Assembly: GCF_001612945.1 (NCBI RefSeq)
Contig: NZ_BDBK01000002.1
Span: 992,001-1,056,000 of the forward strand
Source: Nocardia inohanensis NBRC 100128
Lineage (GTDB): Bacteria > Actinomycetota > Actinomycetes > Mycobacteriales > Mycobacteriaceae
Reading direction: 5' to 3'
DNA: 64,000 nt
This document shows, one piece after another, positions 54,118 through 62,774 of this stretch. The notes below the pieces were generated by a model. It was not told where the DNA came from. It did no database searches and worked only from the letters and a program-made list of their open reading frames with translations. Made by a program: the position numbers and the translations under genes. Position 1 is the first letter of the stretch, and every line of letters begins with the position of its first letter.

Positions 54118-54938
54118 TCGCGGCTCGGCGCGGGGGTGCGCAGCGTGCATTTGTGCACCAATTGCGCCAGCAGCGGCGCGACCACCTCGGGGTGCGTCCA
54201 CGCGGCCCCGTGGCCGGCGCCGGGAATGGTGACCACACCGTCGGCGCCCGGCAGTTCGGCCGCCATCAGATCCGATTTCTGCGCCGTGGAGGTGCCGTCG
54301 TGGCTGCCGCGCAGAATCAGCGCGGGGGCGGTGATCTCCGGTAGTCGGTGCACCAGCGAACCGCGATCCATCAGGCAGTGCGCGGCCGGCATCACGCCCT
54401 GCCGGTCCGAGGCGTACCAGCGGCTGGTCCAGGTGCGCCACTGCCGCGGATCGGTGCCGCCGATCAATTGCGGCGCCAATTCCGCGACCAGGGGCGCCAA
54501 TGGTTCGGCGCCGCACCAGCGTTCGAAGAAGCTACGGTAGAAGGCCAGCTCACCGGGTGTGCAGGCATCGGATTCGGTGCTCATCAACGCCAGGCCCAGC
54601 ACCCGCTCCGGGGCCATCAACGCCATGCGCAGCGCGGCGTAACCGCCCTGGCTCATTCCGCCGATAACGGCTTTCTCGATTCCGAGTTCATCCAGCACGG
54701 CCAAAGCGTCGGCGGCGTTATCCCAATAGCTGAAGGGTTCGCCATCGGGTGACTGAGTGCGTCCGTGGCCACGCGCGTCTACCGTGACGAGATTGATACC
54801 GGCCATTGCCAGCGGTTCGCGCATCGGATCGAACATCGATTCGTCCATGAAGAATCCGTGCGCCAGGAGCAGCGTCGGCCCCGGCTGGTTTCCGGCGACG
54901 TAATGAACGGTGGCGGAACCTGATCGAACGTAAGGCAT
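54099..54938 (-). CDS. alpha/beta hydrolase
   Basis: A 279-residue alpha/beta hydrolase. LLAHGFFMDESMF supplies the oxyanion HG, GGMSQGG the nucleophile Ser96, ILRGSHDGTS the acid, and PGAGHGAAW the His. VDARGHGRTQSP is the usual strand-4 region. No signal peptide, so cytoplasmic. The substrate is unknown; relatives include esterases, haloperoxidase-like and lactone hydrolases. A lactonase role toward a butyrolactone made by the AfsA-like protein is an idea only. It overlaps MmyB paralogue 2 tail-to-tail. Confidence 0.82.
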   Translation of the reverse strand: MPYVRSGSATVHYVAGNQPGPTLLLAHGFFMDESMFDPMREPLAMAGINLVTVDARGHGRTQSPDGEPFSYWDNAADALAVLDELGIEKAVIGGMSQGGYAALRMALMAPERVLGLALMSTESDACTPGELAFYRSFFERWCGAEPLAPLVAELAPQLIGGTDPRQWRTWTSRWYASDRQGVMPAAHCLMDRGSLVHRLPEITAPALILRGSHDGTSTAQKSDLMAAELPGADGVVTIPGAGHGAAWTHPEVVAPLLAQLVHKCTLRTPAPSRDQSIGA

Positions 54939-55157
54939 GCACAGACCGTAATCGCCCGAACTGTCCGATCTGTGCAGGTTGCCGGGGTTGTGCCGGACAC
55001 CCTTCGGTGCTGTTCCCGACGGGTACCCACACTGGCCAGTGTCAGTACTGCTAGGGGTTTGCCCTAAATGTGCTCAAAACTGGACAACTCGCCTTCGCGC
55101 CATTTCTAATCAGGCCGTAGCGCTTTTGGGACAAGCGCAAATCGTCAGGAGGAAACA
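54939..55157 (+). promoter_or_regulatory. upstream region of the unknown protein/WhiB pair
   Basis: ACACTGGCCAGTGT (55029-55042) is a perfect 14-bp palindrome. TGGACA (55081-55086), 18 bp and TCTAAT (55105-55110) form a possible promoter, although the second base of the -10 is C. AGGAGG (55146-55151) lies before ATG 55158. Half-sites CCAGTGTCA also occur at about 44836 upstream of menD. Confidence 0.45.
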
Positions 55158-55586
55158 ATGTTCGACATCACCACCGGCCGCCGTGACTTCCATGTTGATC
55201 CCGGTGCCGGATTGCGCGAGTCGCTGGAGGGTTTGCTGCTGCACGACGGTGTCGGTCTCGATGCGCGAATGCGGCACGCGATTTCCGCGGTTGTGCATCT
55301 CGCCGTCGATGCTCCGCTCGGACTTCCGGAGGACGCCGAAGAATTCCTCGGCCGCCTCGACGCCGCTTGGCTGTTCGCCGCCTGGAATAGCTCCGATACC
55401 GAAATGTCGCTGCTGAACACGCTTTCCATCGGTGAGGTACCGGCATTGTCGTGGTGCGAGTTGATGTTCACCACCGCGCTCGCGCCGTGGTCCACGACTC
55501 CGGCCGCCGTGCATGCGCGGCGGATCTTCGCCGGCGGGGCGGAGCAGCAGCGGCTGGCGGCGGTCGGCGATTGCGGTCGCGCGTAA
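55158..55586 (+). CDS. hypothetical protein, unknown family
   Basis: A 142-residue, mainly helical protein (DARMRHAISAVVHLAVDAPL, EFLGRLDAAWLFAAWN). No signal peptide or clear membrane segment; two Cys (SWCELM and GDCGRA). A perfect AGGAGG ribosome-binding site supports it as a real gene. It precedes the WhiB gene by 85 nt in the same direction. I do not recognise the family. By position it could be a WhiB partner or a small regulatory protein, but no motif supports this. Confidence 0.6.
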   Translation: MFDITTGRRDFHVDPGAGLRESLEGLLLHDGVGLDARMRHAISAVVHLAVDAPLGLPEDAEEFLGRLDAAWLFAAWNSSDTEMSLLNTLSIGEVPALSWCELMFTTALAPWSTTPAAVHARRIFAGGAEQQRLAAVGDCGRA

Positions 55587-55671
55587 TTGTTTCTCGCGTA
55601 ATACGAAACAGTCGCGCGGTGCGCAACGGGGTGTCACCGCGCGGATTATGCACCGATGAAGGGATGACGAA

Positions 55672-55959
55672 ATGAAGCTGCTGTTCACGAATTTCGATGC
55701 CATGTTCGAAACCCTGGCGCGGCGGGACGACTCCTTCGAGTCGCAGTCCTGGCATCAGCAGGCGCTGTGCACGCAGACCGATCCCGAGGCATTCTTCCCC
55801 GACAAGGGCGGCTCCACCCGCGAGGCCAAACGGATTTGCGGCTCCTGCGAGGTGCGCAAGGAATGCCTGGACTACGCGCTGAGTCACGATCAGCGGTTCG
55901 GTATCTGGGGCGGGCTCTCCCCGCGCGAACGGCGGCGCTACGACCGCGGCGCGGCCTGA
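55672..55959 (+). CDS. WhiB family iron-sulfur transcription factor (WhiB2-like)
   Basis: A 95-residue WhiB-like protein. The [4Fe-4S] ligands are Cys33, Cys56, Cys59 and Cys65 (C-x22-C-x2-C-x5-C). The turn motif is FGIWGG, followed by a basic tail RERRRYDRG that contacts DNA. DPEAFFPDKGGSTREAKRIC is closest to the WhiB2/WhmD branch linked with septation. WhiB proteins respond to nitric oxide and oxygen, which is relevant beside nitrate respiration genes, though WhiB2 is usually a division regulator. ATG 55672 after AAGGGA. Confidence 0.88.
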   Translation: MKLLFTNFDAMFETLARRDDSFESQSWHQQALCTQTDPEAFFPDKGGSTREAKRICGSCEVRKECLDYALSHDQRFGIWGGLSPRERRRYDRGAA

Positions 55960-55976
55960 TCCGCGACCGGCGGGAA

Positions 55977-55988
55977 TGGTTATAACCA
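55977..55988. promoter_or_regulatory. palindrome between WhiB and VOC genes
   Basis: TGGTTATAACCA is a perfect 12-bp palindrome, AT-rich in its centre, lying between convergent genes. It is followed at 55991 by the motif shared with 44781. It could be a protein site or a short hairpin; there is no T-tract. Confidence 0.45.
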
Positions 55989-56017
55989 GAAGTTCGCACA
56001 ATGCCGGGTGCGTGAAG

Positions 56018-56746
56018 TCATTCGAAAGACGATCGCAGTAAACAGAATTCATTGGTCTCGGGATCGGCCAGCACCACCACCGGCTCGTCCGCGGGACCCA
56101 CGGGGCGCGCGCCCGCGGCACGTAGTCGCGCGGCTTCCACGGCTGGATCATCGCTGGGGAAGGCGACCAGATCCAGATGCAGGCGGCTGCGTTCGTCCAG
56201 CGCCGCGGGCGTGCGCAGGAACTCCAGCCACGGACCCAGCCCGGTAGCCGACCGGAGCCCGGCATAGCGCGCGCTGTCGTGCGCGACCGGCCACCCCGCC
56301 GCCGTCGACCAGAACTCCGCCAGCCGAATCGGATTCTCGGTATCCACCACGATCGCCGCCACCGCCCCGGTATCCACATAGTGCTCGCGCGGCTCCAGCA
56401 CACAGAACTCGTTGCCCTCCGGATCGGCCAGCACCGACCACGGCACCGCGCCCTGCCCGATATCCAGCCGCCGCGCCCCCAGCGACAGCGCCCGATCCAC
56501 CTGCACCCGTTGATGATCCAGCGACCGGCTGGCCAGATCCAGGTGGATCCGATTCTTGGCGGCCTTCCCCAGTCGCGCCGGTAGGAACGTCAGCGCCACA
56601 TCCAGCCCGTCCGGGTCGGGCGCCGCCACCTCCACCCCACCGGGCCGGTCCACGGTCACCTCCCAGCCCAGCAACTCGGCCCAGAAGCGGGCGGTGCTCC
56701 GAGGGGAGACCGCATCGAATACCACACAAGCCAGGCGCGTGGACAT
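56018..56746 (-). CDS. double VOC (glyoxalase-like) domain protein
   Basis: 242 residues with two tandem VOC domains. The first starts STRLACVVFDAVSPRSTARFWAELLGWEV and ends SVLADPEGNEFCVLE; the second starts AIVVDTENPIRLAEFWSTAAGWPV and ends VVLADPETNEFCLLR. The paired repeats could bind one metal or a small molecule. Relatives include dioxygenases, resistance proteins and uncharacterised hydrolase-like proteins. A far upstream frame extension (to 57274) is antisense to other genes and is rejected; ATG 56746 is the start. It is divergent from the DUF1269 gene, with the palindrome at 56831 between them. Confidence 0.82.
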   Translation of the reverse strand: MSTRLACVVFDAVSPRSTARFWAELLGWEVTVDRPGGVEVAAPDPDGLDVALTFLPARLGKAAKNRIHLDLASRSLDHQRVQVDRALSLGARRLDIGQGAVPWSVLADPEGNEFCVLEPREHYVDTGAVAAIVVDTENPIRLAEFWSTAAGWPVAHDSARYAGLRSATGLGPWLEFLRTPAALDERSRLHLDLVAFPSDDPAVEAARLRAAGARPVGPADEPVVVLADPETNEFCLLRSSFE

Positions 56747-56830
56747 GCCCTCCACGGTAACCGCCGGGGCGGGGGCTTCGGGCCGGATCGCCGAACCGCC
56801 ATCGAGGTCGCACCGCACGCGGACAGCTAC

Positions 56831-56851
56831 CCTCACACGTTTCGGATGAGG
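56831..56851. promoter_or_regulatory. operator copy A of the LuxR-region palindrome
   Basis: CCTCACACG (56831-56839), TTT, CGGATGAGG (56843-56851): a 9-3-9 inverted repeat, 73 bp before DUF1269 ATG. Copies occur at 59091 and 62689. Confidence 0.7.
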
Positions 56852-56924
56852 CCCGGGCCCCGTCCGCCCTCCTACGGTTGGCGGCCTACCGAACGGTAGG
56901 CACCTACTCGCGAGGAGGAATCCG

Positions 56925-57416
56925 ATGGCAGCCACCCTGACGGTCTGGAAATTCCCGACGGCTACCGGAGCCGCCGAAGCCATTGCGGCACTGGAGGAAT
57001 TGCAGCGGGAGCAACTCGTCACCGTGCACGACGGCGCGGTGGTCAGCTGGCCGGCCGAGGCGAAGAAACCCAAGACCAGACAATTGCGCAGCCTCACCGG
57101 GGCGGGTGCGCTGGGCGGCGCCTTCTGGGGCCTGCTGTTCGGTCTGCTGTTCTTCGTCCCGCTGCTGGGTCTCGCGGTCGGCGCGGGCATCGGCGCCATG
57201 AGCGGTTCGATGGCCGATGTCGGCATAGACGACGATTTCATCGAACGCTTGAAGTCGGAGATCACCCCGGGCACCTCGGCGCTGTTCGTGCTGACCTCCG
57301 GTGCGGTGGCGGACCGGGTGGCGGGCCGCTTCCCCGGTCAGCAGGCCGAACTGATCGCCACCAACCTCTCCGCCGAACAGGAAGCCCTGCTACGCGACAT
57401 CTTCGGTGATCACTGA
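56925..57416 (+). CDS. DUF1269 family membrane protein
   Basis: 163 residues. A cytoplasmic ferredoxin-like start (TLTVWKFPTATGAAEAIAALEEL) leads to a glycine-rich membrane hairpin at about 58-95 (GALGGAFWGLLFGLLFFVPLLGLAVGAGIGAMSG), then a C-terminal segment with DDFIERLKSEITPGTSALFVLTSGA. DUF1269 proteins are uncharacterised and often stress-linked. AGGAGG is well placed before ATG. It probably shares a transcript with the exporter 54 nt downstream, under operator copy A. Confidence 0.85.
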   Translation: MAATLTVWKFPTATGAAEAIAALEELQREQLVTVHDGAVVSWPAEAKKPKTRQLRSLTGAGALGGAFWGLLFGLLFFVPLLGLAVGAGIGAMSGSMADVGIDDDFIERLKSEITPGTSALFVLTSGAVADRVAGRFPGQQAELIATNLSAEQEALLRDIFGDH

Positions 57417-57470
57417 GCCGGAAACCGCGGAAGCGCAAAGGAATTCGGCGATGACCTACTGGAAAACGCC

Positions 57471-59054
57471 ATGAGAGTGCTGCTCACCCTGGCGGCCGGG
57501 CAATTCCTGATGATTCTCGACAGCTCGGTCATGAACGTGTCGATGGCGAGCGTGGCCGCCGACCTCGATACCCCGATCACCGGGATCCAGACCGCGATCA
57601 CGCTCTACACGCTGGTCATGGCCACCCTCATGGTGACCGGCGGCAAACTGGGGGCGCGGCTGGGGCAGCGGCGGGCGTTCGCGGCCGGGCTCGTCGTCTA
57701 CGGCTGCGGCTCCGCCACCACCGCGCTGGCGCCGAATCTCGCGGTGCTGCTGGTGGGCTGGTCGGTGCTGGAGGGTCTGGGCGCGGTGCTGATCCTGCCC
57801 GCCATCGTGGCCCTGGTGGCGGGCAACTGCCCCCGTGAGAAGCGGGCCGCGGCTTACGGTTTCATCGCGGCGGCCGGTGCGAGCGCGGTCGCGGCCGGCC
57901 CGTTGATCGGGGGCACGGTGACCACCTACGGGTCGTGGCGGTACGTCTTCGCCGGGGAAGTCGGGCTGGTGGTGGTGATCCTCGCGCTGGTGCGCGGCAT
58001 CACCGCTGTCGCCCCGGCGCCGGTGCGCCTGGATCCGCTGGGTTCGGTGCTGTCGGCGCTCGGCTTGGGCACCCTGGTCTTCGCGGTGCTGCGATCCAGC
58101 GAATGGGGCTGGGTGCGAGCGTCTCCCGCCGGACCGCACTGGTTCGGGCTGTCGCCGGTCATCTGGCTGTTGCTCCTCAGCAGCGGGATACTCTACGTAT
58201 TCCTGTGCTGGGAGCGGCATCTCAGCGGTCGCGGCCGGGAGCCACTGGTGGATCTCGCCCTGTTCGGCAACCGCGGGCTGACCGGCGGACTGTCGATGTT
58301 CTTCGCGCAGTTCATGATTCAGGCGGGCGTCTTCTTCGCGGTGCCGCTCTATCTGTCGGTGGTGCTGGAACTGAGCGCCTTGGATACCGGGCTGCGGGTG
58401 CTGCCGCTCTCGGCGGCGCTGGTGCTGGCTGCGCTCGGCATTCCCTGGCTGCGGCCGCGCGCCGATCCGCGCCGGGTGGTACGGGCCGGTCTGCTCGCGA
58501 TGATCGCCGGCATCGTGGTGCTGGTGGCCGGGCTCGACCCCGGCGCGGACGCCCGCGTCGTCACGGCGCCCATGCTGCTGCTGGGCCTCGGTCTCGGCGC
58601 GCTCTCCTCGCAGCTCGGCGCGGTGACCGTGACGGCGGTGCCGGATTCGCGCAGTGACGAGGTGGGCGGATTGCAGAACACGGCCACCAATCTGGGTGCT
58701 TCCCTGGGCACGGCGCTGATCGGGTCGATCCTGTTCACCATGCTGTCGGCCGCGGCCCTGTCGGGTATCGATGCCGATCCGAACGTGCCGGAGTCGGTGC
58801 GTCAGCAGGCCGGGGTGCGGCTGGCCGAGGGCGTGCCGTTCGTCTCGAATACCGAACTGAGTCGAGCGCTCACGGGCGCGGCCGTACCGGAGCCGACGGC
58901 CGCGGCGATCGTCGAGGTGAACACCGAGGCCCGATTGACCGCCCTGCGCGCCGCTCTCGCGGTGACCGCGCTGATCGCCGCGGTCGCGCTGTTCGGCACC
59001 GGTCGACTGCCACGCACCGCGGCCGGGACGGACGGCGGCGCGCCGCCGGAATGA
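57471..59054 (+). CDS. DHA2-type MFS exporter (EmrB/QacA-like)
   Basis: A 527-residue protein with about 14 membrane helices. The D-MFS motif region LDSSVMNVSMASVAADL near residue 16, motif A GKLGARLGQRRAF near residue 60 and motif C GPLIGGTVTTYGSWRYVF near residue 145 mark drug:H+ antiporters of the DHA2 family. It likely expels a lipophilic or cationic compound; the substrate is unknown. Start ATG 57471 has a weak GGAAA. It follows the DUF1269 gene and precedes operator copy B. Confidence 0.87.
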   Translation: MRVLLTLAAGQFLMILDSSVMNVSMASVAADLDTPITGIQTAITLYTLVMATLMVTGGKLGARLGQRRAFAAGLVVYGCGSATTALAPNLAVLLVGWSVLEGLGAVLILPAIVALVAGNCPREKRAAAYGFIAAAGASAVAAGPLIGGTVTTYGSWRYVFAGEVGLVVVILALVRGITAVAPAPVRLDPLGSVLSALGLGTLVFAVLRSSEWGWVRASPAGPHWFGLSPVIWLLLLSSGILYVFLCWERHLSGRGREPLVDLALFGNRGLTGGLSMFFAQFMIQAGVFFAVPLYLSVVLELSALDTGLRVLPLSAALVLAALGIPWLRPRADPRRVVRAGLLAMIAGIVVLVAGLDPGADARVVTAPMLLLGLGLGALSSQLGAVTVTAVPDSRSDEVGGLQNTATNLGASLGTALIGSILFTMLSAAALSGIDADPNVPESVRQQAGVRLAEGVPFVSNTELSRALTGAAVPEPTAAAIVEVNTEARLTALRAALAVTALIAAVALFGTGRLPRTAAGTDGGAPPE

Positions 59055-59090
59055 GCGGTCGCGGAAGGGGATTCGGCGCTGTCGCAAGCG

Positions 59091-59111
59091 GTTCATCCGC
59101 CACGGATGAGG
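59091..59111. promoter_or_regulatory. operator copy B of the LuxR-region palindrome
   Basis: GTTCATCCG (59091-59099), CCA, CGGATGAGG (59103-59111): 9-3-9 inverted repeat with one end mismatch, 57 bp before the GH15 start. Confidence 0.72.
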
Positions 59112-59168
59112 TGCCCGGCCGCCCGATGATGCGACAGTGGCGGCCCATTCGAGGACAAGGAGCAACTC

Positions 59169-61001
59169 GTGGCCGAATCCCCCGCGATCGCAGACCATGG
59201 CCTGATCGGTGACCTGCAAACCGCCGCGCTGGTCGCCACCGACGGCACCGTCGACTGGCTCTGCCTGCCGCGCTTCGATTCCCCCAGCGTGTTCGCCGCG
59301 CTGCTGGATTCCGAGCGCGGCGGGCACTGCCGCATCCGGCCCGCCGGTGACGGGTCCTGGCACAGCACCCAGATGTACTTCCCGGACACGGCGATACTCA
59401 TCACCCGGTTCATGACCGAGCACGGCACCGGCGAGATCGTCGACTTCATGCCGCCCGTCACCGGCGGCGCGCCCACCGACCGCCATCGGCTGATACGCCA
59501 ATTGCGTTGCGTACGTGGGCGAATGACCTTCGAGCTGGACCTGATCCCACGCTTCGACTACGGGCGGCGACCGCACGCCACCCACGTGACGGCCGACGGG
59601 GCCGTCTTCGGCGCCGGCGCCGAGACGCTCACCGTGCACGCCGTGCGCGAACCCGACGAGGCCCGGCTGGCCCGGCTGGAGGTGGTCGGCGGCGGGCATG
59701 TGCACGGCGAGATCACCCTGGCGGCCGGGCAGGTGCGCGGCGTGGTGCTGGAATCGGGCGCGGCGGGCCCGCCCCGGTTGATCCGTCCGGCCGAGGTCGA
59801 GGAGCTGTTCCGCGAGACGGTGGCGTTCTGGCACGGTTGGCTGGCGCGCTCCACCTATCGCGGGCGCTGGCGGGAGATGGTGCACCGCTCCGCCATCACC
59901 CTGAAACTCATGACCTACGCGCCGTCCGGCGGCCTGGTCGCCGCGCCCACCGCGGGACTGCCCGAACAGCTGGGCGGCGAACGGAACTGGGACTACCGCT
60001 ACACCTGGATACGGGACGCCTCCTTCTCGGTGTCGGCCCTGCTGTCGCTCGGATTCACCGAGGAGGCAATGGCTTTCGCGGGCTGGCTGCGCGACCGCTT
60101 CCGGGCGCACGGCGGCCCTCTCAAGATCATGTATCGGGTGGACGGTTCCTGGGATCTGCCCGAAGACGTGCTGGCGAACTTCGCGGGCTACCGGAACTCG
60201 AGTCCGGTGCGCATCGGCAACGACGCGTCCGGGCAATTGCAGCTCGACATCTACGGGGAGATGCTCGACAGCATCTATCAGGCCGACCGGGCGGGCCTGC
60301 GGATCGGGCATCAGGGCTGGCAGGAGATCGTCGAACTGCTCGAGTGGCTCTCGGTCAACTGGGATCAGCCCGAGGAGGGCATCTGGGAAACCCGGGCCGG
60401 CCGAGCGGATTTCAGTTACGGGCGCCTGATGAGCTGGGTGGCCTTCGACCGGGCGGTGCGGCTGGCCACCGAACGCAGCCTGCCCGGTCCGGTGGCGCAT
60501 TGGCGGCAGACCCGCGATGCCATCCACGCCCAATTGTGGGAACGCGGCTGGCATTCCGGGCGGCGGGCCTTCGTGCAGCACTACGACACCGACGTGCTGG
60601 ACTCCGCGCTGCTGCGCATGGCGCAGGTCGGTTTCGTCGCCCCGCGCGACCCGAACTGGCTGACCACCCTGGACGCGATCGGCGCGGAACTGGTCACCGA
60701 CAGCCTGGTGTATCGCTATCACCCGCACGCCTCCCCGGACGGGCTGGCGGGTGCGGAGGGCACGTTCTCGCTCTGCACCTTCAACTATGTCAATGCCCTG
60801 GCGCGCGCCGGGCGGCTCGAATCGGCCCGGCTGACCTTCGAGAAGATGCTCACCTACGCCAATCACGTCGGCCTCTACGCCGAGGAGATCGACGTCACCG
60901 GAGCACAATTGGGGAACTTCCCGCAGGCGTTCACGCATCTGTCGCTGATCGACGCGGCGCTGGTGCTCGACCGGGCCATGGACGGGGTGCCGGTGGCTTG
61001 A
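59169..61001 (+). CDS. glycoside hydrolase family 15 (glucoamylase/trehalase-like)
   Basis: 610 residues. The N-terminal beta-domain has LIGDLQTAALVATDGTVDWLCLPRFDSPSVFAALLD. The (alpha/alpha)6 catalytic barrel has GGERNWDYRYTWIRDASFSVSAL, and the Glu of EEGIWETR is the likely general acid, with AEGTFSLCTFNYVNALARAG holding the candidate base Glu. In mycobacteria this family includes a trehalase (Rv2402), so trehalose is a reasonable substrate; starch-like dextrins are the alternative. No signal peptide. GTG after AAGGAGC. It abuts the LuxR gene tail-to-tail with no gap. Confidence 0.87.
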   Translation: MAESPAIADHGLIGDLQTAALVATDGTVDWLCLPRFDSPSVFAALLDSERGGHCRIRPAGDGSWHSTQMYFPDTAILITRFMTEHGTGEIVDFMPPVTGGAPTDRHRLIRQLRCVRGRMTFELDLIPRFDYGRRPHATHVTADGAVFGAGAETLTVHAVREPDEARLARLEVVGGGHVHGEITLAAGQVRGVVLESGAAGPPRLIRPAEVEELFRETVAFWHGWLARSTYRGRWREMVHRSAITLKLMTYAPSGGLVAAPTAGLPEQLGGERNWDYRYTWIRDASFSVSALLSLGFTEEAMAFAGWLRDRFRAHGGPLKIMYRVDGSWDLPEDVLANFAGYRNSSPVRIGNDASGQLQLDIYGEMLDSIYQADRAGLRIGHQGWQEIVELLEWLSVNWDQPEEGIWETRAGRADFSYGRLMSWVAFDRAVRLATERSLPGPVAHWRQTRDAIHAQLWERGWHSGRRAFVQHYDTDVLDSALLRMAQVGFVAPRDPNWLTTLDAIGAELVTDSLVYRYHPHASPDGLAGAEGTFSLCTFNYVNALARAGRLESARLTFEKMLTYANHVGLYAEEIDVTGAQLGNFPQAFTHLSLIDAALVLDRAMDGVPVA

Positions 61002-62636
61002 TCACAGCAGCCCCGCGTGCCGGGCTCGCACCAGGGCGGCGGTGCGGGAGCCGACGCCGAACTTGGCATAGATGGCGCGGAGATGGGTTTTCACGGTATT
61101 GATCGACACCCCCAGGTCCGCGGCGATCTCCTGGGCGGTGCGGCCCGACGGAAGACGTTGCAGCACGGTGAGTTCGGTCATGGTGAGCCGATGATCGCGA
61201 GCGCGCGGCCGGGCCCGCGGGTGCATGCGGATGCGGGTGACCAGGGCTTCGTGGTGCCCGAATCCGCCGGCTCCCTCGTCCAGCAGGGCAACGGCGCCCG
61301 GCACGTCCAGGAACGGCCGGATCACCCCGGTGTCGGCGGCGTGGTCGAGGGCCTGTTCCAGACCGGCCCGCACCCGCTGCCGATTGCTGCGGCGGCGGTC
61401 GGCGTGCACCGCGCTGTACAGCAGCCAGCCGGTGATCCGCTCGGCCGGAACGAGATCGGCCGAACGCTCCACCAGTTCGTCCACGGCGGGGGCCGCGCGC
61501 AGGTTTTCGGTGGCCACGGCCAGCGCTACCCGAGGCAGCTCGACCCGCGGGGTGTCGCCCAGCAGGGTATGGGCCCGGCCGATGAGCAGCCGGGCGGTGC
61601 GCGGTTCCCCCACCTCCAGCAGCGCCCACACCACGGGTGCGAGCAGGTCCCCGCCGCGCACCGGAAACGGGCCGCCGTACTCCAGCAGCGACAGCATGCT
61701 GTGCCGCAGGGCGTCCGCGGCGGCGTAGCGATCCCCGCCACCGTGGAAGGTCAGCAGCCGGCCGATGACCTGTGTCGCCCAGCCGCCCACCGGCCGCGCC
61801 GACCCGTCCGGATGCTCGCGCGTGGCCAGCAGCGGTCCGGGCACCGGCCACGAATCGCCTTGCAGATAGGCGCCGAACGCCTCCAGCGCCGTGGCATGCC
61901 GCACATCGGGATTCCCGTTCAGCTCATGCTGTTCGGCCACCGCCAAGGCTTTCCGGGCCCGCTCGCGCATGGTCGTCACCGCGCCCTCGTAACCCGCGGT
62001 CACCGCCAGCCGGGTGACCGCCCGCACCGCCAGCTGGGGACGATCGGCCCCCGCCGCCAAGGCCAGCCCCCGGTGCAATTGCCGCTCCGCCCGCGCCCCG
62101 TCTCCGCGTAACAGGGCGGCGGTCGCGGTCTGCGCCGCCAGGTAGCAATCGATGTCCGGATGGCCGGTGACCGGCAGCCCGGCGAGCGCGTCGGCGCGGA
62201 CGGCCCCGGATCCGGTGCGGTCGCCAGCACTGGTGGCGGCATCCACTCGTACGGCCCGGATGAGCGCCGTCAGCCACTCCGCCGGCAGCATCGAATGCGC
62301 CACGCCGGCTTGCGATTCCGCCTGCTCCGCGAACGTCAGCGCGCCGGCGGCATCGCCGTGCCCGGCCGCGTCCACCGCGCGCAGCACCCAGACGAACGGA
62401 TCCGTGACCAGCTCCGGGCGGGCCTGCTCCAGCTGAGCGAACAGTTCGGCGCCGGCGCCGTCCAGCACCATCGCCATACCGCGGCGCACCAGGAACCCGG
62501 TCAGCCGTTCGAGGTCACCGGCCGCGAGCGGATGCGGCAGCGCCGCTCCGGGTGTCATGGGCGAGCCCGGCACTTGCGGCGGGGTGGTCCGGCCGGGTTC
62601 CCCGGCTGCCGGGTTCGAGTGATTCGACGAGGTCAT
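61002..62636 (-). CDS. LuxR-type regulator with TPR-like helical body
   Basis: 544 residues. The C-terminal 65 residues are a LuxR/FixJ helix-turn-helix (LTMTELTVLQRLPSGRTAQEIAADLGVSINTVKTHLRAIYAKFGVGSRTAALVRA). The preceding 470 residues are Ala-rich helical pairs like the TPR region of MalT/LAL regulators, but the N-terminal ATPase (Walker) domain of that family is missing. It may thus sense a ligand or partner without ATP. It is divergent from the small membrane protein, with operator copy C between them. Best candidate to bind the palindrome found three times nearby. Confidence 0.83.
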   Translation of the reverse strand: MTSSNHSNPAAGEPGRTTPPQVPGSPMTPGAALPHPLAAGDLERLTGFLVRRGMAMVLDGAGAELFAQLEQARPELVTDPFVWVLRAVDAAGHGDAAGALTFAEQAESQAGVAHSMLPAEWLTALIRAVRVDAATSAGDRTGSGAVRADALAGLPVTGHPDIDCYLAAQTATAALLRGDGARAERQLHRGLALAAGADRPQLAVRAVTRLAVTAGYEGAVTTMRERARKALAVAEQHELNGNPDVRHATALEAFGAYLQGDSWPVPGPLLATREHPDGSARPVGGWATQVIGRLLTFHGGGDRYAAADALRHSMLSLLEYGGPFPVRGGDLLAPVVWALLEVGEPRTARLLIGRAHTLLGDTPRVELPRVALAVATENLRAAPAVDELVERSADLVPAERITGWLLYSAVHADRRRSNRQRVRAGLEQALDHAADTGVIRPFLDVPGAVALLDEGAGGFGHHEALVTRIRMHPRARPRARDHRLTMTELTVLQRLPSGRTAQEIAADLGVSINTVKTHLRAIYAKFGVGSRTAALVRARHAGLL

Positions 62637-62688
62637 GCTGCACGCCTCCCGTGGTCGTGGAACTTCTCGATCGATCGGCCGGCGTCCG

Positions 62689-62709
62689 GCTCATCCGTGA
62701 CGGGTGAGG
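62689..62709. promoter_or_regulatory. operator copy C of the LuxR-region palindrome
   Basis: GCTCATCCG (62689-62697), TGA, CGGGTGAGG (62701-62709): 9-3-9 inverted repeat between the LuxR gene (start 62636) and the small membrane protein (start 62775), so it could control both. Confidence 0.72.
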
Positions 62710-62774
62710 GCGGGCCGGTGGAATCGGCGCAGAGTCGGTTCGTCTCACCCACACCGAGAGAACAGGGGCAGACC

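Noticed and set aside
56747..57274. N-terminal extension of the VOC protein in the same open frame
   Set aside because: It is antisense to the DUF1269 gene, has low-complexity Ala/Pro/Ser composition and no VOC similarity; ATG 56746 begins exactly at the first VOC strand.
57456..60938. 1160-codon minus-strand open frame opposite the exporter and GH15 genes
   Set aside because: A shadow produced by high third-position GC of the plus-strand genes; composition is Arg/Gln/Gly/His-rich without any domain.
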